A stretch of DNA of 64,000 bases from Thermoproteota archaeon (GTDB lineage Archaea > Thermoproteota > Thermoprotei_A > EX4484-217-1). The notes under the pieces are model-generated. The model did not search any database and was not told the origin of the DNA. It saw only the letters and a list, made by a program, of their open reading frames with translations. The DNA is taken from the NCBI GenBank assembly GCA_029258915.1, contig JAPDJU010000005.1, positions 62,001-126,000 on the forward strand. Reading direction: 5' to 3'. Positions within the stretch are counted from its first letter, which is position 1. Each line of letters starts with the position of its first letter. This document shows, piece after piece, positions 8,353 through 16,715 of the stretch. Made by a program: the position numbers and the translations under genes.

Positions 8353-9076
8353 TTTTTTCTTTCTCCTTAACACTTACTGGTGTTTCAGGTAATTTTATAC
8401 TATGCTTTTCCACGAACTCAACTGTAGGAGATAATGGAACATATTTTTCTATTTCCTTAACTACTGCTTGTTTAACATACTGTATGTTTTCTATAAGATA
8501 TGTTTCCTTAGGCATTTCAATTCTTATGGTGCCTTCAGCAATATTTACTACAAACTTTTCTGGCGGTACACTTCTTAGTCTCCTATGAAGTAAATACTTT
8601 ATTTTCTCTAATAGGTCATCTATTTTCTTTATAATTTTAACATTGTAAACTAGTGTTTTACCTGCAAGTGGATGGTTAAAGTCTACTATGACTCTCCCAC
8701 CTGTAATGTTTCTAATAGTTGCCATAACTCCATTGATTTCAACTACCTCACCAACTTTAGGGTATATGCCGCGTCTAGTGAAATTTCTTAGAGGCATGAG
8801 CTTTACTTTGTTCGGATCTCTTTTTCCATATGCTTTTTCCGGCGGTACTTCAATTGTTTTTTCATCGCCTACATTTAATTTAGCCAGTTCTTCTTCAAGA
8901 CCCTCTACAATCCTATGTTCCCCTACAATTACAAGTAATGGCTCATAGACTTTTTCTTCACTATATTTTCCATGTTTCTTTGCAACATCAGCTGATGTAG
9001 TATCTATTAATTCGCCTGTTTCTTTAATTCTAGCTGTATAATCTATTAGTACGAAATCGTTTTCCTTAAAAGTCAT
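8336..9076 (-). CDS. FKBP-type peptidyl-prolyl cis-trans isomerase (long archaeal type)
   Basis: 246 residues. It starts with the FKBP pattern NDFVLIDYTARIKETGELIDTT, continues with GLEEELAKLNVGDEKTIEVPPEKAYG, and has the inserted flap plus NHPLAGKTLVYNVKI typical of SlyD-like enzymes. An extra C-terminal domain of about 90 residues is normal for long archaeal FKBPs. It acts as a folding catalyst and chaperone in the cytoplasm. No signal peptide. Single gene between convergent UPF0179 and the NIP7 gene. Confidence 0.93.
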   Translation of the reverse strand: MTFKENDFVLIDYTARIKETGELIDTTSADVAKKHGKYSEEKVYEPLLVIVGEHRIVEGLEEELAKLNVGDEKTIEVPPEKAYGKRDPNKVKLMPLRNFTRRGIYPKVGEVVEINGVMATIRNITGGRVIVDFNHPLAGKTLVYNVKIIKKIDDLLEKIKYLLHRRLRSVPPEKFVVNIAEGTIRIEMPKETYLIENIQYVKQAVVKEIEKYVPLSPTVEFVEKHSIKLPETPVSVKEKEKTKDTG

Positions 9077-9142
9077 TTTCCATACACCTTACTATACTTT
9101 GTAACTAGTTACTGGTTTTATATGTTCTTTGATTTAAATTTT

Positions 9143-9694
9143 TTAATATCCTTTTCTTAAATACCATCCTTTATCTATTACATTCTTGCATACGATTAAG
9201 TTATTATTTTTGATATTTTTTAGGTTCTTAACAGTTAACTTACATAACCCTATGACATTTTCATGCGAATCAACCACTACAACTATTCTATGTAAGGGTT
9301 CGTATATTCTTAGTATGCTTTTTAACATTATGTCCCTACCATAACTAAATAGTAATGCTGCATGATTATCGATCATTATCGCATTTCTTTTAGTTAGTCT
9401 AAACATTTTCTCACATATTTCTATGCTTGGTCTAAATTCTTTACCGTATATTCCTGCAAATATGCCTGCACAGTATGGCTCTTTATTTAAGATAGGCTTT
9501 ATTTTGTTGAAAATGAATTTAAATTGTTCTTTAGAAACTATGAAAACTTCCTGTCTAGGGCCACCTTTCGTTATCAGTAGTTCTTTCGATTTAAAGAATT
9601 CTTTTACTTTTACCGAGCCGAACATTTGTGATAATTTGCTTAAAATCTTATCCTTGTCTTTCTCAGTTATAGGTACGAATGTGAGTTTAGTCAT
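9143..9694 (-). CDS. NIP7-like pre-PUA/PUA protein (UPF0113)
   Basis: 183 residues. The middle carries the family pattern RNAIMIDNHAALLFSYGRDIMLKSI, and the C-terminal half is a PUA domain (VVVDSHENVIGLCKL). Eukaryotic Nip7 works in 60S and 27S rRNA processing; the archaeal protein probably binds rRNA. It follows the m5C methyltransferase gene with a 6-bp gap on the same strand. In eukaryotes Nip7 and the related Nop2 methyltransferase act in the same pathway, which supports a joint role in ribosome assembly. Confidence 0.87.
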   Translation of the reverse strand: MTKLTFVPITEKDKDKILSKLSQMFGSVKVKEFFKSKELLITKGGPRQEVFIVSKEQFKFIFNKIKPILNKEPYCAGIFAGIYGKEFRPSIEICEKMFRLTKRNAIMIDNHAALLFSYGRDIMLKSILRIYEPLHRIVVVVDSHENVIGLCKLTVKNLKNIKNNNLIVCKNVIDKGWYLRKGY

Positions 9695-9700
9695 TATTTT

Positions 9701-10708
9701 CTACCTTATCTTTCTAAGCTTACATATAAAGAAGCCTTCAGTTTCATGTTTATGCGGATAGAGTCTTAGACACTTTTCAATGCTAGGGTTAAGAGTCATA
9801 CCAAAGACGTCACTATAGCCTTTATCTCCTACATTTAATTCTATTTTTTCTAAGACTAGTTTGTCTTTATACGTATTGAGAACCTCGTTAATTACGAACT
9901 CGTTTTCCTCTGGTGCTATAGAACACGTTGAATAAACTATTTCTCCTCCAGGCTTAGTTACTTCATAAGCTATTTTAAGCAGTTTTAGCTGCTTAGCTGC
10001 CATAAGGTAAAAGTCTTTTATTTTTCTTTTTCTCACACTTTCGGGATCTATGGATATTAGACCTTCACCACTACAAGGAGCATCTAGAAGCACTTTCGTA
10101 AATGTGTTTTTTAACATACTTAACTCTTCAACATTAGTCCTTATCACTATAGCATTTTCAATACCCATTCTTGAAAGATGAGATCTTAATGTTCTTGCTC
10201 TCTTTCTACTTATATCCACAGCAACAATTACTCCCTTGTTTTGCATTAATTCTGCTAAATGCGTTGTTTTACCTCCAGGAGCGGCACACATATCTAGTAC
10301 CGTGTCTTTAGAAGCTGGTTTAAGTAATATAGGAGGTAACATGGACGCTGGATTTTGTATGTAATAAAAGCCATATAGATATTCTAACGTATGTCCTATT
10401 TTCTCCTCGCCTTCAATAACCCAGAAGCCGTAATCTATGAAATCTATTTTCTTTAATCTTATACCTTTACTTTCTAGTAGTCGCCGTAATTCATTACATC
10501 CTATTTTCAATCTATTACATCTTATAGCTTTTCTCAATCCTTTACCTGCTGTTGTTAAAAGCTCTTCCGCTTCGCTGTAGCCTAACATTTTAACATATCT
10601 TTCAATAATATATGCTGGAAAATCATATTTTTCAGCTAAATGTAAAGCTTGCAGAGAAGGTTCTATATAGTTCAGATTAACATTGAATGTCTTGAAAGGT
10701 ATGTTCAT
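9701..10708 (-). CDS. NOL1/NOP2/Sun family RNA m5C methyltransferase
   Basis: 335 residues. The SAM-binding loop DMCAAPGGKTTHLAE is near residue 200, followed by DAPCSGEG with the motif IV cysteine and STCSIAPEENEFVI with the catalytic motif VI cysteine. An N-terminal RNA-binding region precedes the Rossmann domain. It methylates cytosine C5 in tRNA or rRNA; the target cannot be told from sequence. It is the first gene of a two-gene operon with the NIP7 homologue. Confidence 0.94.
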   Translation of the reverse strand: MNIPFKTFNVNLNYIEPSLQALHLAEKYDFPAYIIERYVKMLGYSEAEELLTTAGKGLRKAIRCNRLKIGCNELRRLLESKGIRLKKIDFIDYGFWVIEGEEKIGHTLEYLYGFYYIQNPASMLPPILLKPASKDTVLDMCAAPGGKTTHLAELMQNKGVIVAVDISRKRARTLRSHLSRMGIENAIVIRTNVEELSMLKNTFTKVLLDAPCSGEGLISIDPESVRKRKIKDFYLMAAKQLKLLKIAYEVTKPGGEIVYSTCSIAPEENEFVINEVLNTYKDKLVLEKIELNVGDKGYSDVFGMTLNPSIEKCLRLYPHKHETEGFFICKLRKIR

Positions 10709-10749
10709 AGCTTATCTATACTAATTTCTCCTGGGAGGTAAAAATAAAA

Positions 10750-11274
10750 GTGATTGAAAAAGAAATCAAATTAAAATTGTTAGATGAAGGCAAAATTAGC
10801 GTACTAGAAAAGTATATTGAAAAGAAAGGAGGCATCTTCCTAGGCAAATACAGTATTGTAGATGAATACTTCTCCCACCCATGCCGAGACTTTAAGCAAA
10901 CCGATGAAGCATTAAGGATACGGATCATAAACAACAATATTGAATTAACATATAAAAGTTCCAGAGCCGCAAATATTCCGAAAATTAGGGAGGAATTCAC
11001 TGTGAAAGTGAATAATTATGAGGTTTTAAAAACAATACTTTTAAAACTAGGCTTTAAACCTATAACCAAAATAACTAAGCATAGAAGAATGTTTATTCTT
11101 AATGGCGATGTTAAAATATTCATAGATAATGTAGATAGACTAGGTTACTTTGTTGAGGTTGAAACCGAATTAACTGAGAAAATACTAAATTTTATTGGTA
11201 TTCTGAAGGAGGCAGGTGTCGAGTGGAAATTGGAGCATAAAACATATTTGGAATTATATTTGGAAACGGTATAA
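10750..11274 (+). CDS. CYTH-domain protein (class IV adenylyl cyclase/thiamine triphosphatase-like)
   Basis: 174 residues from a GTG start. The CYTH signature ExExK is seen at the N-terminus (EKEIKLKL), followed by VDEYF, ALRIRIINN and later FIDNVDRLGYFVEVE. These charged strands form a tunnel that binds triphosphates with metal ions. Archaeal members have been linked to adenylyl cyclase or inorganic/thiamine triphosphatase activity; I cannot say which applies. It diverges from the methyltransferase gene 41 bp away and converges with the phosphoesterase. Confidence 0.87.
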   Translation: MIEKEIKLKLLDEGKISVLEKYIEKKGGIFLGKYSIVDEYFSHPCRDFKQTDEALRIRIINNNIELTYKSSRAANIPKIREEFTVKVNNYEVLKTILLKLGFKPITKITKHRRMFILNGDVKIFIDNVDRLGYFVEVETELTEKILNFIGILKEAGVEWKLEHKTYLELYLETV

Positions 11275-11275
11275 T

Positions 11276-11953
11276 TTAAAAAGGCGGGGTAAATCTGTCT
11301 AGTTTTACAACTATGCGTCTTTCTACGCTTACTATTAGCTCAGCATAATATCCTCTTCTAAATGGGCCTGGATTTATTATTAACGTAGTTTTTACGTTAT
11401 CGATACCTAAGCCAGTATGTACGTGCCCACAAATTACTGCTAATGGTCTTTTCCTTTCTATAAAACTTCTAAGTTCAACGCTTCCAATATTTCCTCTTAG
11501 CGGATCTTTATCGACCTTAGTGCCGTAAGGTGGTATGTGCGATAAGATTATACACTTTTCAATTTTATTTGAGCCTACTTCCTCTCCTAATCTCTCTACA
11601 TGAACCTTAACTTTTCTTTCCATAGGTATTTTTAGTTCGTAATCTAAAGAAGGTGGTAGACCATAAATTATGTTTTCATCTACGTTGAAAGGGGTATGTT
11701 CTAAGTTAAATATGTTATTCCTTATAGTGTTCTGCGGTTTTTCTGGATCAGTTTCTCCTCTAACGTACAAGATTTTAACCTCTATGTTTGATAGTGCTTT
11801 AATTATTCTATTGAATGTTACTTTATCTCTATCCGTTGCAATATCGCCTGCTACAAAAATGTAATTTATAGCATTTTCTCGTATGTAACTAATTAGTTTT
11901 TTTAAGTATGTTAATGAACCATGGATATCTGCAATAGCTACAGCTTTAAACAC
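11276..11953 (-). CDS. Calcineurin-like metallophosphoesterase
   Basis: 225 residues with the metal-binding set of the superfamily: ADIHG (about 8-12), GDIATD (about 36), LSHIPPYGTKVD and CGHVHTG. The group resembles small archaeal Icc/YfcE-like phosphodiesterases. The substrate is unknown. It ends 1 bp from the convergent CYTH gene; both act on phosphate esters, but they are on opposite strands so no operon. Confidence 0.85.
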   Translation of the reverse strand: MFKAVAIADIHGSLTYLKKLISYIRENAINYIFVAGDIATDRDKVTFNRIIKALSNIEVKILYVRGETDPEKPQNTIRNNIFNLEHTPFNVDENIIYGLPPSLDYELKIPMERKVKVHVERLGEEVGSNKIEKCIILSHIPPYGTKVDKDPLRGNIGSVELRSFIERKRPLAVICGHVHTGLGIDNVKTTLIINPGPFRRGYYAELIVSVERRIVVKLDRFTPPF

Positions 11954-12006
11954 TGCTCTACACAGTTAATTACTAGGTTGTATAGGTAATAATAAAGGTT
12001 AGTACT

Positions 12007-12819
12007 ATGAGTTCAAGAAATAAGGTAATAGGTTTAATCACTGATTTTGGAACCAAAGACCCTTATGTTGCTATAATGAAAGCCGTAATTTTAAACATAA
12101 ACCCTTATGTTACAATAGTTGATATTTCACATGGTATTGAAAAGTTCAACATCGTTGAGGCTTCGTTCATTTTAGCTTCTGCGATTAAGTATTTTTCCAA
12201 AAATACAATATTCGTTGTAGTCGTCGATCCAGGGGTCGGTTCGGAAAGAAAAGCCCTTATTATTCGTACAAAAAATCACGTACTCATAGGGCCGGACAAT
12301 GGTGTATTAGTTAATGCCGCAGTAGAGGATGGTGTAGAATGCGTATATGAAGTATCTAACAAAGATTTCCTTATGAAACCTATTTCGCATACCTTTCATG
12401 GAAGAGACATATTTGCGCCCATTGCAGCATATTTGTCACTAGGTGTACCTCTTGAGATGCTAGGTAGGAAAATTAGCTTTAATGATATAGTTAAGCCTGT
12501 TTGGTTTACATATAGAGTGTCTGAAGACCATGTTGAAGGATACTTTGTATACTTTGACGGTTTTGGTAATGCTTCAACAAATATTCCTGCTAACAAAGTA
12601 AGTTGGCTTAAGTATAGATCTAAAGTTAAAATTATAGTGTATGGTAAAGCCACCTTAGAAACGAGATTTTTAAGGTTCTTTGGAGAGGTCAGTGAAGGAG
12701 AAACTTTGCTTTTAGTAAACAGTTTTGGTTTCTTAGAGTTAGCTGTTAATTTAGGTTCGGCTAGGAAGAAATATAATTTAAAGTATGGTGATAAAGTAGT
12801 TATAGAGAAAATGGAATAA
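12007..12819 (+). CDS. S-adenosyl-L-methionine hydrolase (DUF62, SAM hydroxide adenosyltransferase)
   Basis: 270 residues. Starts with GLITDFGTKDPYVAIMKAVI and has VVDPGVGS and FHGRDIFAPIAAYLS, the catalytic Asp, Arg and His motifs of the DUF62 family related to fluorinase. Archaeal members split SAM to adenosine and methionine using a hydroxide. The NMN adenylyltransferase gene follows after 16 bp and RtcA overlaps that, so the three form a likely operon with no obvious shared pathway beyond adenosine chemistry. Confidence 0.92.
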   Translation: MSSRNKVIGLITDFGTKDPYVAIMKAVILNINPYVTIVDISHGIEKFNIVEASFILASAIKYFSKNTIFVVVVDPGVGSERKALIIRTKNHVLIGPDNGVLVNAAVEDGVECVYEVSNKDFLMKPISHTFHGRDIFAPIAAYLSLGVPLEMLGRKISFNDIVKPVWFTYRVSEDHVEGYFVYFDGFGNASTNIPANKVSWLKYRSKVKIIVYGKATLETRFLRFFGEVSEGETLLLVNSFGFLELAVNLGSARKKYNLKYGDKVVIEKME

Positions 12820-12835
12820 TAAGAGGTTAAAGACG

Positions 12836-13360
12836 GTGATAAGGGGAATTTATATTGGTCGATTTCAACCCCCACATTTAGGCCATGTTTATGCTATTAC
12901 AAAGGTTCTTGATGAAGTTAACGAGCTAATCATAGGTGTTGGTAGTGCACAAATAAGCCATACTTTAGATAATCCTTTTACCGCAGGTGAAAGGCTTCTC
13001 ATGCTAAGATTGGCCTTAATGGAATATAACATTGATTTATGTAAAGTTTACATAGTACCAATACCTGATATAGGGATGAACTATGTTTGGGTTAAATATG
13101 TTTCTATGCTTGTTCCTCCGTTTCATATAGCCTACTCTAATAATCCATTAGTACTTAGGCTTTTTAAGGAAGCAGGTTATCTTGTTAAAAGAATACCCAT
13201 GTACGATAGGAGTAAGTATAGTGGTAAACTTATTCGTAAACTAATGTTAACAGGTGGACCATGGGAGAAACTTGTACCTAAATCCGTTGCATCTTTTATA
13301 AAGGAAATAGGTGGTGTGGAAAGACTAAGAGAAATTTCCGGGTCAGATGAGGTCATATAG
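12836..13360 (+). CDS. Nicotinamide-nucleotide adenylyltransferase
   Basis: 174 residues from GTG 12836 (GIYIGRFQPPHLGH), with the HxGH nucleotidyl-transfer motif at once after the start and the C-terminal SGKLIRKLM, the archaeal counterpart of ISSTxxR. It joins NMN and ATP to NAD. Length matches archaeal NadM. A separate NAD synthetase is encoded at 46.1 kb, so both last steps of NAD formation are in the window. The 3' end overlaps a possible RtcA start. Confidence 0.94.
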   Translation: MIRGIYIGRFQPPHLGHVYAITKVLDEVNELIIGVGSAQISHTLDNPFTAGERLLMLRLALMEYNIDLCKVYIVPIPDIGMNYVWVKYVSMLVPPFHIAYSNNPLVLRLFKEAGYLVKRIPMYDRSKYSGKLIRKLMLTGGPWEKLVPKSVASFIKEIGGVERLREISGSDEVI

Positions 13361-13361
13361 A

Positions 13362-14420
13362 ATGATAGTTGTTGATGGCAGTTTTGGTGAAGGCGGCGGA
13401 CAAATTTTAAGAACAACTTTAGCTCTTTCATCGCTTCTTCTTAAACCAGTTAAGATAATTAACATTAGAGTTAAAAGAAGTAACCCTGGACTGCAAATGC
13501 AACATATTACTGCAGTAAAAGTGCTTGCCACGCTAACTAATGCTAATTTTAAGGGTCTGTATAAAGGCTCCACGGTTTTAGAATTCATACCTAAGGAGAG
13601 AAAATTCGGTTCATTTGAGTTCAATATAGGAACAGCAGGCAGTATTTCTCTAGTTCTTCAAGCATCACTACCTGTTATGCTACTTGCACCGGGAATTGTT
13701 AAGCTTAGAATTAGAGGAGGCACCGATGTTTCCTGGAGTCCTCCTATTGATTACATTAAAAATATTTTAGTTCCTATACTTGAAAGAATGGGTGCTAAAG
13801 TTACAGTAAATGTTATAAGAAGAGGACATTATCCTAGAGGAGGAGGAATAGTTGAAGTCCATACAAGGCCTATTAAAAACCTTAAACCTATCTCATGTAT
13901 TGATAGAGGAAGAATTATAGAAATCAAAGGTATTTCGCATGCTGTTAGGCTGCCTGAACATGTAGCTAGAAGGCAAGCAAGTGCAGCTAGGAAGTTTCTT
14001 GAAGAACACGGTTTTCGTAGAATAAGCATTGACTTAGAATGGTATGAGCCTAGGAAAGATCCACATCTAGGCCCAGGAAGCGGAATAGTATTGTGGGCTA
14101 TAACTGAACATAGCATTATAGGTGCTGATGCGCTTGGTGCACCAAGAAAACCAGCTGAAGTTGTTGGTAGGGAAGCCGCAGAGAAGCTTATTAAGGCTTT
14201 AAACACGGGAGCATGTTATGACAAACATCTAGGCGATATGATCGTTCCGTTCTTAGCCATGGCTAACGGTGTTTCAACAATAACAGCCTCAGAGTTAACA
14301 ATGCATGCTTTAACAAACATAGAGGTAGTTAAGAAGCTAGCAGAGGTAAGTATTGAAGTTAAAGGAAATCTGGGTGAACCATTTAAATTAACGGTTAAAG
14401 GGCTAGGTTTTAGCCCATAA
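13362..14420 (+). CDS. rtcA: RNA 3'-terminal phosphate cyclase RtcA
   Basis: The track start (13347) overlaps the upstream gene; ATG 13362 starts directly at the conserved MIVVDGSFGEGGGQILR and is preferred, giving 352 residues. The enzyme uses ATP to turn RNA 3'-phosphates into 2',3'-cyclic phosphates via an adenylated His; the likely His is in CYDKHLGDMIVPFLA near the end. Other motifs are RGGTDVSWSPP and HYPRGGG. Its 3' end overlaps the convergent DUF504 gene by 18 bp; DUF504 (MJ1316 domain) has been proposed to recognise RNA cyclic phosphate ends, so the neighbours fit. Confidence 0.95.
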   Translation: MIVVDGSFGEGGGQILRTTLALSSLLLKPVKIINIRVKRSNPGLQMQHITAVKVLATLTNANFKGLYKGSTVLEFIPKERKFGSFEFNIGTAGSISLVLQASLPVMLLAPGIVKLRIRGGTDVSWSPPIDYIKNILVPILERMGAKVTVNVIRRGHYPRGGGIVEVHTRPIKNLKPISCIDRGRIIEIKGISHAVRLPEHVARRQASAARKFLEEHGFRRISIDLEWYEPRKDPHLGPGSGIVLWAITEHSIIGADALGAPRKPAEVVGREAAEKLIKALNTGACYDKHLGDMIVPFLAMANGVSTITASELTMHALTNIEVVKKLAEVSIEVKGNLGEPFKLTVKGLGFSP

Positions 14421-14663
14421 AACTCTTCCTTCTTGGCTAATTATCCTAGTTATCCTATGAAACGGTACTACTTTTTCTCTTTCGCCACATTTAACTGTAA
14501 TGTACCAGCCGCCAATAGATACTATGTCTTTAACATAGATTTTCTTAATAACTTCTCTACTGTTTTCTCTATGCTTATATTCAATAACATGCTCTTTATT
14601 ACGTTTATACTTTGGATCCCATAATAACCTGTTTAGTGTTTCCCTGATTGCAGATTTCTTCAT
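14403..14663 (-). CDS. DUF504/UPF0248 (MJ1316) domain protein
   Basis: 86 residues covering one whole MJ1316 domain: TLNRLLWDPKYKRNKE near the start, then YVKDIVSIGGWYITVKCGEREKVVPFHRI and a final VLWAKT. The domain has been proposed to bind RNA ends with cyclic phosphates and is found next to or fused with RNA repair enzymes. Here it is convergent with rtcA and overlaps the TFB-like gene upstream by 59 bp, an unusually long same-strand overlap that suggests translational coupling or a later true start. Confidence 0.87.
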   Translation of the reverse strand: MKKSAIRETLNRLLWDPKYKRNKEHVIEYKHRENSREVIKKIYVKDIVSIGGWYITVKCGEREKVVPFHRITRIISQEGRVLWAKT

Positions 14664-15300
14664 TTACAAAAGCACCATTTTTAGATAGTATCAGTCTTAG
14701 GTTTTCGTATAAATCCTTATACTTTTTTAGTACGTTATAAGCTTTCCTTAAGTTCACTATGCTTATACCGAACCTTTTAGCTACACCTGTAAAACTAGGT
14801 CTAATGCCCTTGTTTATTTCTGTATAAATAATGGTAGCTAAGGCTAGTTTTACTCTATCTGTTCTTGAAGCTACTCTCGGATACTTTGCAAATTCCTTAA
14901 GTATTGTTTCAAATACCTTATCGCTGCTAAGTATTTCTTTTTTAATTTCCTCCGTTTTCTCGTTGATGATCATTTTAACCATTTTCACTTTGTAACCTTT
15001 ATAAGCTAACATCATTGCTTCATCCTTTACTCTTAGACCGGGTCTTAGCCGTGAATATTTTTTAACTAATTTTTCATAGTTACGATAAGCGTAATTTATC
15101 CTTTTTATTTTAGTTTCATAGCCATACAGTGTAGCGCTGTGTTTACGTGAGTTGATGTTCCTCAGATCAGTTGACTGCTTAGGTAAAGGAGTATAGTCAT
15201 ATATTCTATCTAATACTATACCACAGTTAGAACAAACTACGTGACCTTCCGTAAAACACCATACTAACTCATTACATTTACAGTAGGGGCATTCATTCAC
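14605..15300 (-). CDS. Short TFB/TFIIB-like transcription factor
   Basis: 231 residues against about 300 for a normal archaeal TFB. The N-terminal zinc ribbon is clear (CPYCKC near the start, then VVCSNCGIVLD), and the B-finger region with RKHSATLYGYE follows. The C-terminal part has one degenerate cyclin-like repeat (RTDRVKLALATIIYTE...FTGVAKRFGISIVNLRKAY) rather than two full ones. It is unlikely to be the main TFB and may act like the accessory TFB3 of Sulfolobales. Overlaps the DUF504 gene downstream by 59 bp. Confidence 0.78.
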   Translation of the reverse strand: MNECPYCKCNELVWCFTEGHVVCSNCGIVLDRIYDYTPLPKQSTDLRNINSRKHSATLYGYETKIKRINYAYRNYEKLVKKYSRLRPGLRVKDEAMMLAYKGYKVKMVKMIINEKTEEIKKEILSSDKVFETILKEFAKYPRVASRTDRVKLALATIIYTEINKGIRPSFTGVAKRFGISIVNLRKAYNVLKKYKDLYENLRLILSKNGAFVNEEICNQGNTKQVIMGSKV

Positions 15301-15396
15301 TAAATAGCACCGAGAGGTACGTCATAGTTAGGGTTTAAAAAGAAGACCGTATCTAATCTTCGTTCCCGGAGAGTGTATCGAAACTATTCTCTGCTA

Positions 15397-15407
15397 AATT
15401 ATAAATA
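15397..15407 (+). promoter_or_regulatory. TATA box of the second proteasome beta gene
   Basis: AATTATAAATA lies about 45 bases before the GTG start and would give a short leader. The surrounding bases resemble other archaeal promoters in the window. Confidence 0.5.
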
Positions 15408-15450
15408 CTTCTAGTACGTGATTGGGTTTAGGAAGAGGTGCTAAGTTCAA

Positions 15451-16050
15451 GTGGCTAGAGGATATTTTGGTGCTACAACAATTGGTATAAAGTGCAACAA
15501 CGGTGTAGTTCTGGCTTCTGAAAGGAGAATGTCTTATGGAGGATACATTCTAAGTAAAAGAATTAAAAAGGTCTTTAAAATAACAGACAAACTAGCGGTA
15601 GCCTTTGCTGGCCTATTTGCAGATATGCAAGCTTTGGCTAGGTTTCTAAAGGCTGAAGTTAAATTTTATGAATTAACAACAAGCAAGCCTATGAATGTTA
15701 AATCTGTTGCAAAAATACTTTCAATAATTCTTTATAGCCAAAAATATATGCCGTATCTATCTGAAACCCTTGTAGGAGGAATAGATAACGAAGGCTCACA
15801 TCTCTTCATACTGGATCCTTTAGGTTCAGTTATTGAAGATGACTACGCTGCTATTGGTACCGGTGCGCCCATAGCTATAGGTATCATTGAAAGCCTATAT
15901 AAGAAGGAAATAGATCTTGACAATGGTAAAAAACTAGCATATCGTGCCGTAAAAGCTGCTATAGAAAGAGATGCAGCATCAGGCGATGGTATAGACCTAG
16001 TATCTATTTCAGAGAAAGGCATATTTGAAGAGTTTAAGCCATTAGCATAG
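15451..16050 (+). CDS. Proteasome subunit beta paralogue lacking the catalytic Thr
   Basis: 199 residues from GTG. Aligned to the active subunit at 6 kb, the mature N-terminus TTTVAIK becomes ATTIGIK, so Thr1 is Ala; Asp17 is Glu; Lys33 is kept; GSGSP is GTGAP. The remaining fold (SERRMSYGG, RDAASGDGIDL) is intact, so this is a structural, non-cleaving beta subunit. Thermoproteota often have an inactive and an active beta in one particle, with the inactive one affecting assembly and heat stability. It heads a plus-strand run with endonuclease V and RibK. Confidence 0.9.
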   Translation: MARGYFGATTIGIKCNNGVVLASERRMSYGGYILSKRIKKVFKITDKLAVAFAGLFADMQALARFLKAEVKFYELTTSKPMNVKSVAKILSIILYSQKYMPYLSETLVGGIDNEGSHLFILDPLGSVIEDDYAAIGTGAPIAIGIIESLYKKEIDLDNGKKLAYRAVKAAIERDAASGDGIDLVSISEKGIFEEFKPLA

Positions 16051-16067
16051 ATTTAGGGTATGTTTTT

Positions 16068-16712
16068 GTGAAGAGGCTTGACTTCAAGAAAGCTAAGATA
16101 GTTCAGGAAGAGCTTTCAAAACGTGTAATAGTTGAAGATAAATTTATTTTCCCTCCTAAATCGATTGCTGGTTTAGATATATCGTATAGGAAAGGTAAAG
16201 CTGTAGCATGCTGTGTCATATTGGACTATGAAACGTTAAATGTTACTGAAGTACGTTTAGTTAAAGAAGAAGTAAGGGTGCCTTACGTTCCAACGTTTCT
16301 AGCATACCGTGAACTACCATATTACGTTTACCTATGTTATGATTTAAAAAATAGAAATGATATCGTAGTATTTGTTGATGGGCATGGCTTAGCTCATCCG
16401 AGAAAAATGGGTATAGCTTGTCACTTAGGCGTTACGTTAAACATACCAACAGTAGGTGTAGCAAAAAAGCTACTCGTAGGAAAGATAAAGACTATAAATA
16501 ATAAAAAATACTTAGCCTTAAATGATGAAATAATAGTAGCAGTTATAATTGAAAGAGAGAAACATGGCCCAATATATGTTAGCCCCGGTCATAGGGTCAG
16601 TTTAAAAACCGCGGAAAAATTAGTACTAAGAACGCTAACCAGCAAGCACAGATTACCTAAACCTATACAATTAGCTCACTTTTATTCTAAAAAAGAAAGT
16701 AAGAGGATATAG
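16068..16712 (+). CDS. nfi: Endonuclease V
   Basis: 214 residues from GTG. Motifs are SIAGLDISYRKGKAVACCVI with the first catalytic Asp, FVDGHGLAHPRKMGIACHLGV with the second Asp and His, and YVSPGHRVSL near the C-terminus. It nicks one base 3' of deoxyinosine in DNA and probably also acts on inosine in RNA. It lies 17 bp after the proteasome paralogue and 3 bp before RibK, so an operon is likely. Confidence 0.94.
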   Translation: MKRLDFKKAKIVQEELSKRVIVEDKFIFPPKSIAGLDISYRKGKAVACCVILDYETLNVTEVRLVKEEVRVPYVPTFLAYRELPYYVYLCYDLKNRNDIVVFVDGHGLAHPRKMGIACHLGVTLNIPTVGVAKKLLVGKIKTINNKKYLALNDEIIVAVIIEREKHGPIYVSPGHRVSLKTAEKLVLRTLTSKHRLPKPIQLAHFYSKKESKRI

Positions 16713-16715
16713 GTT

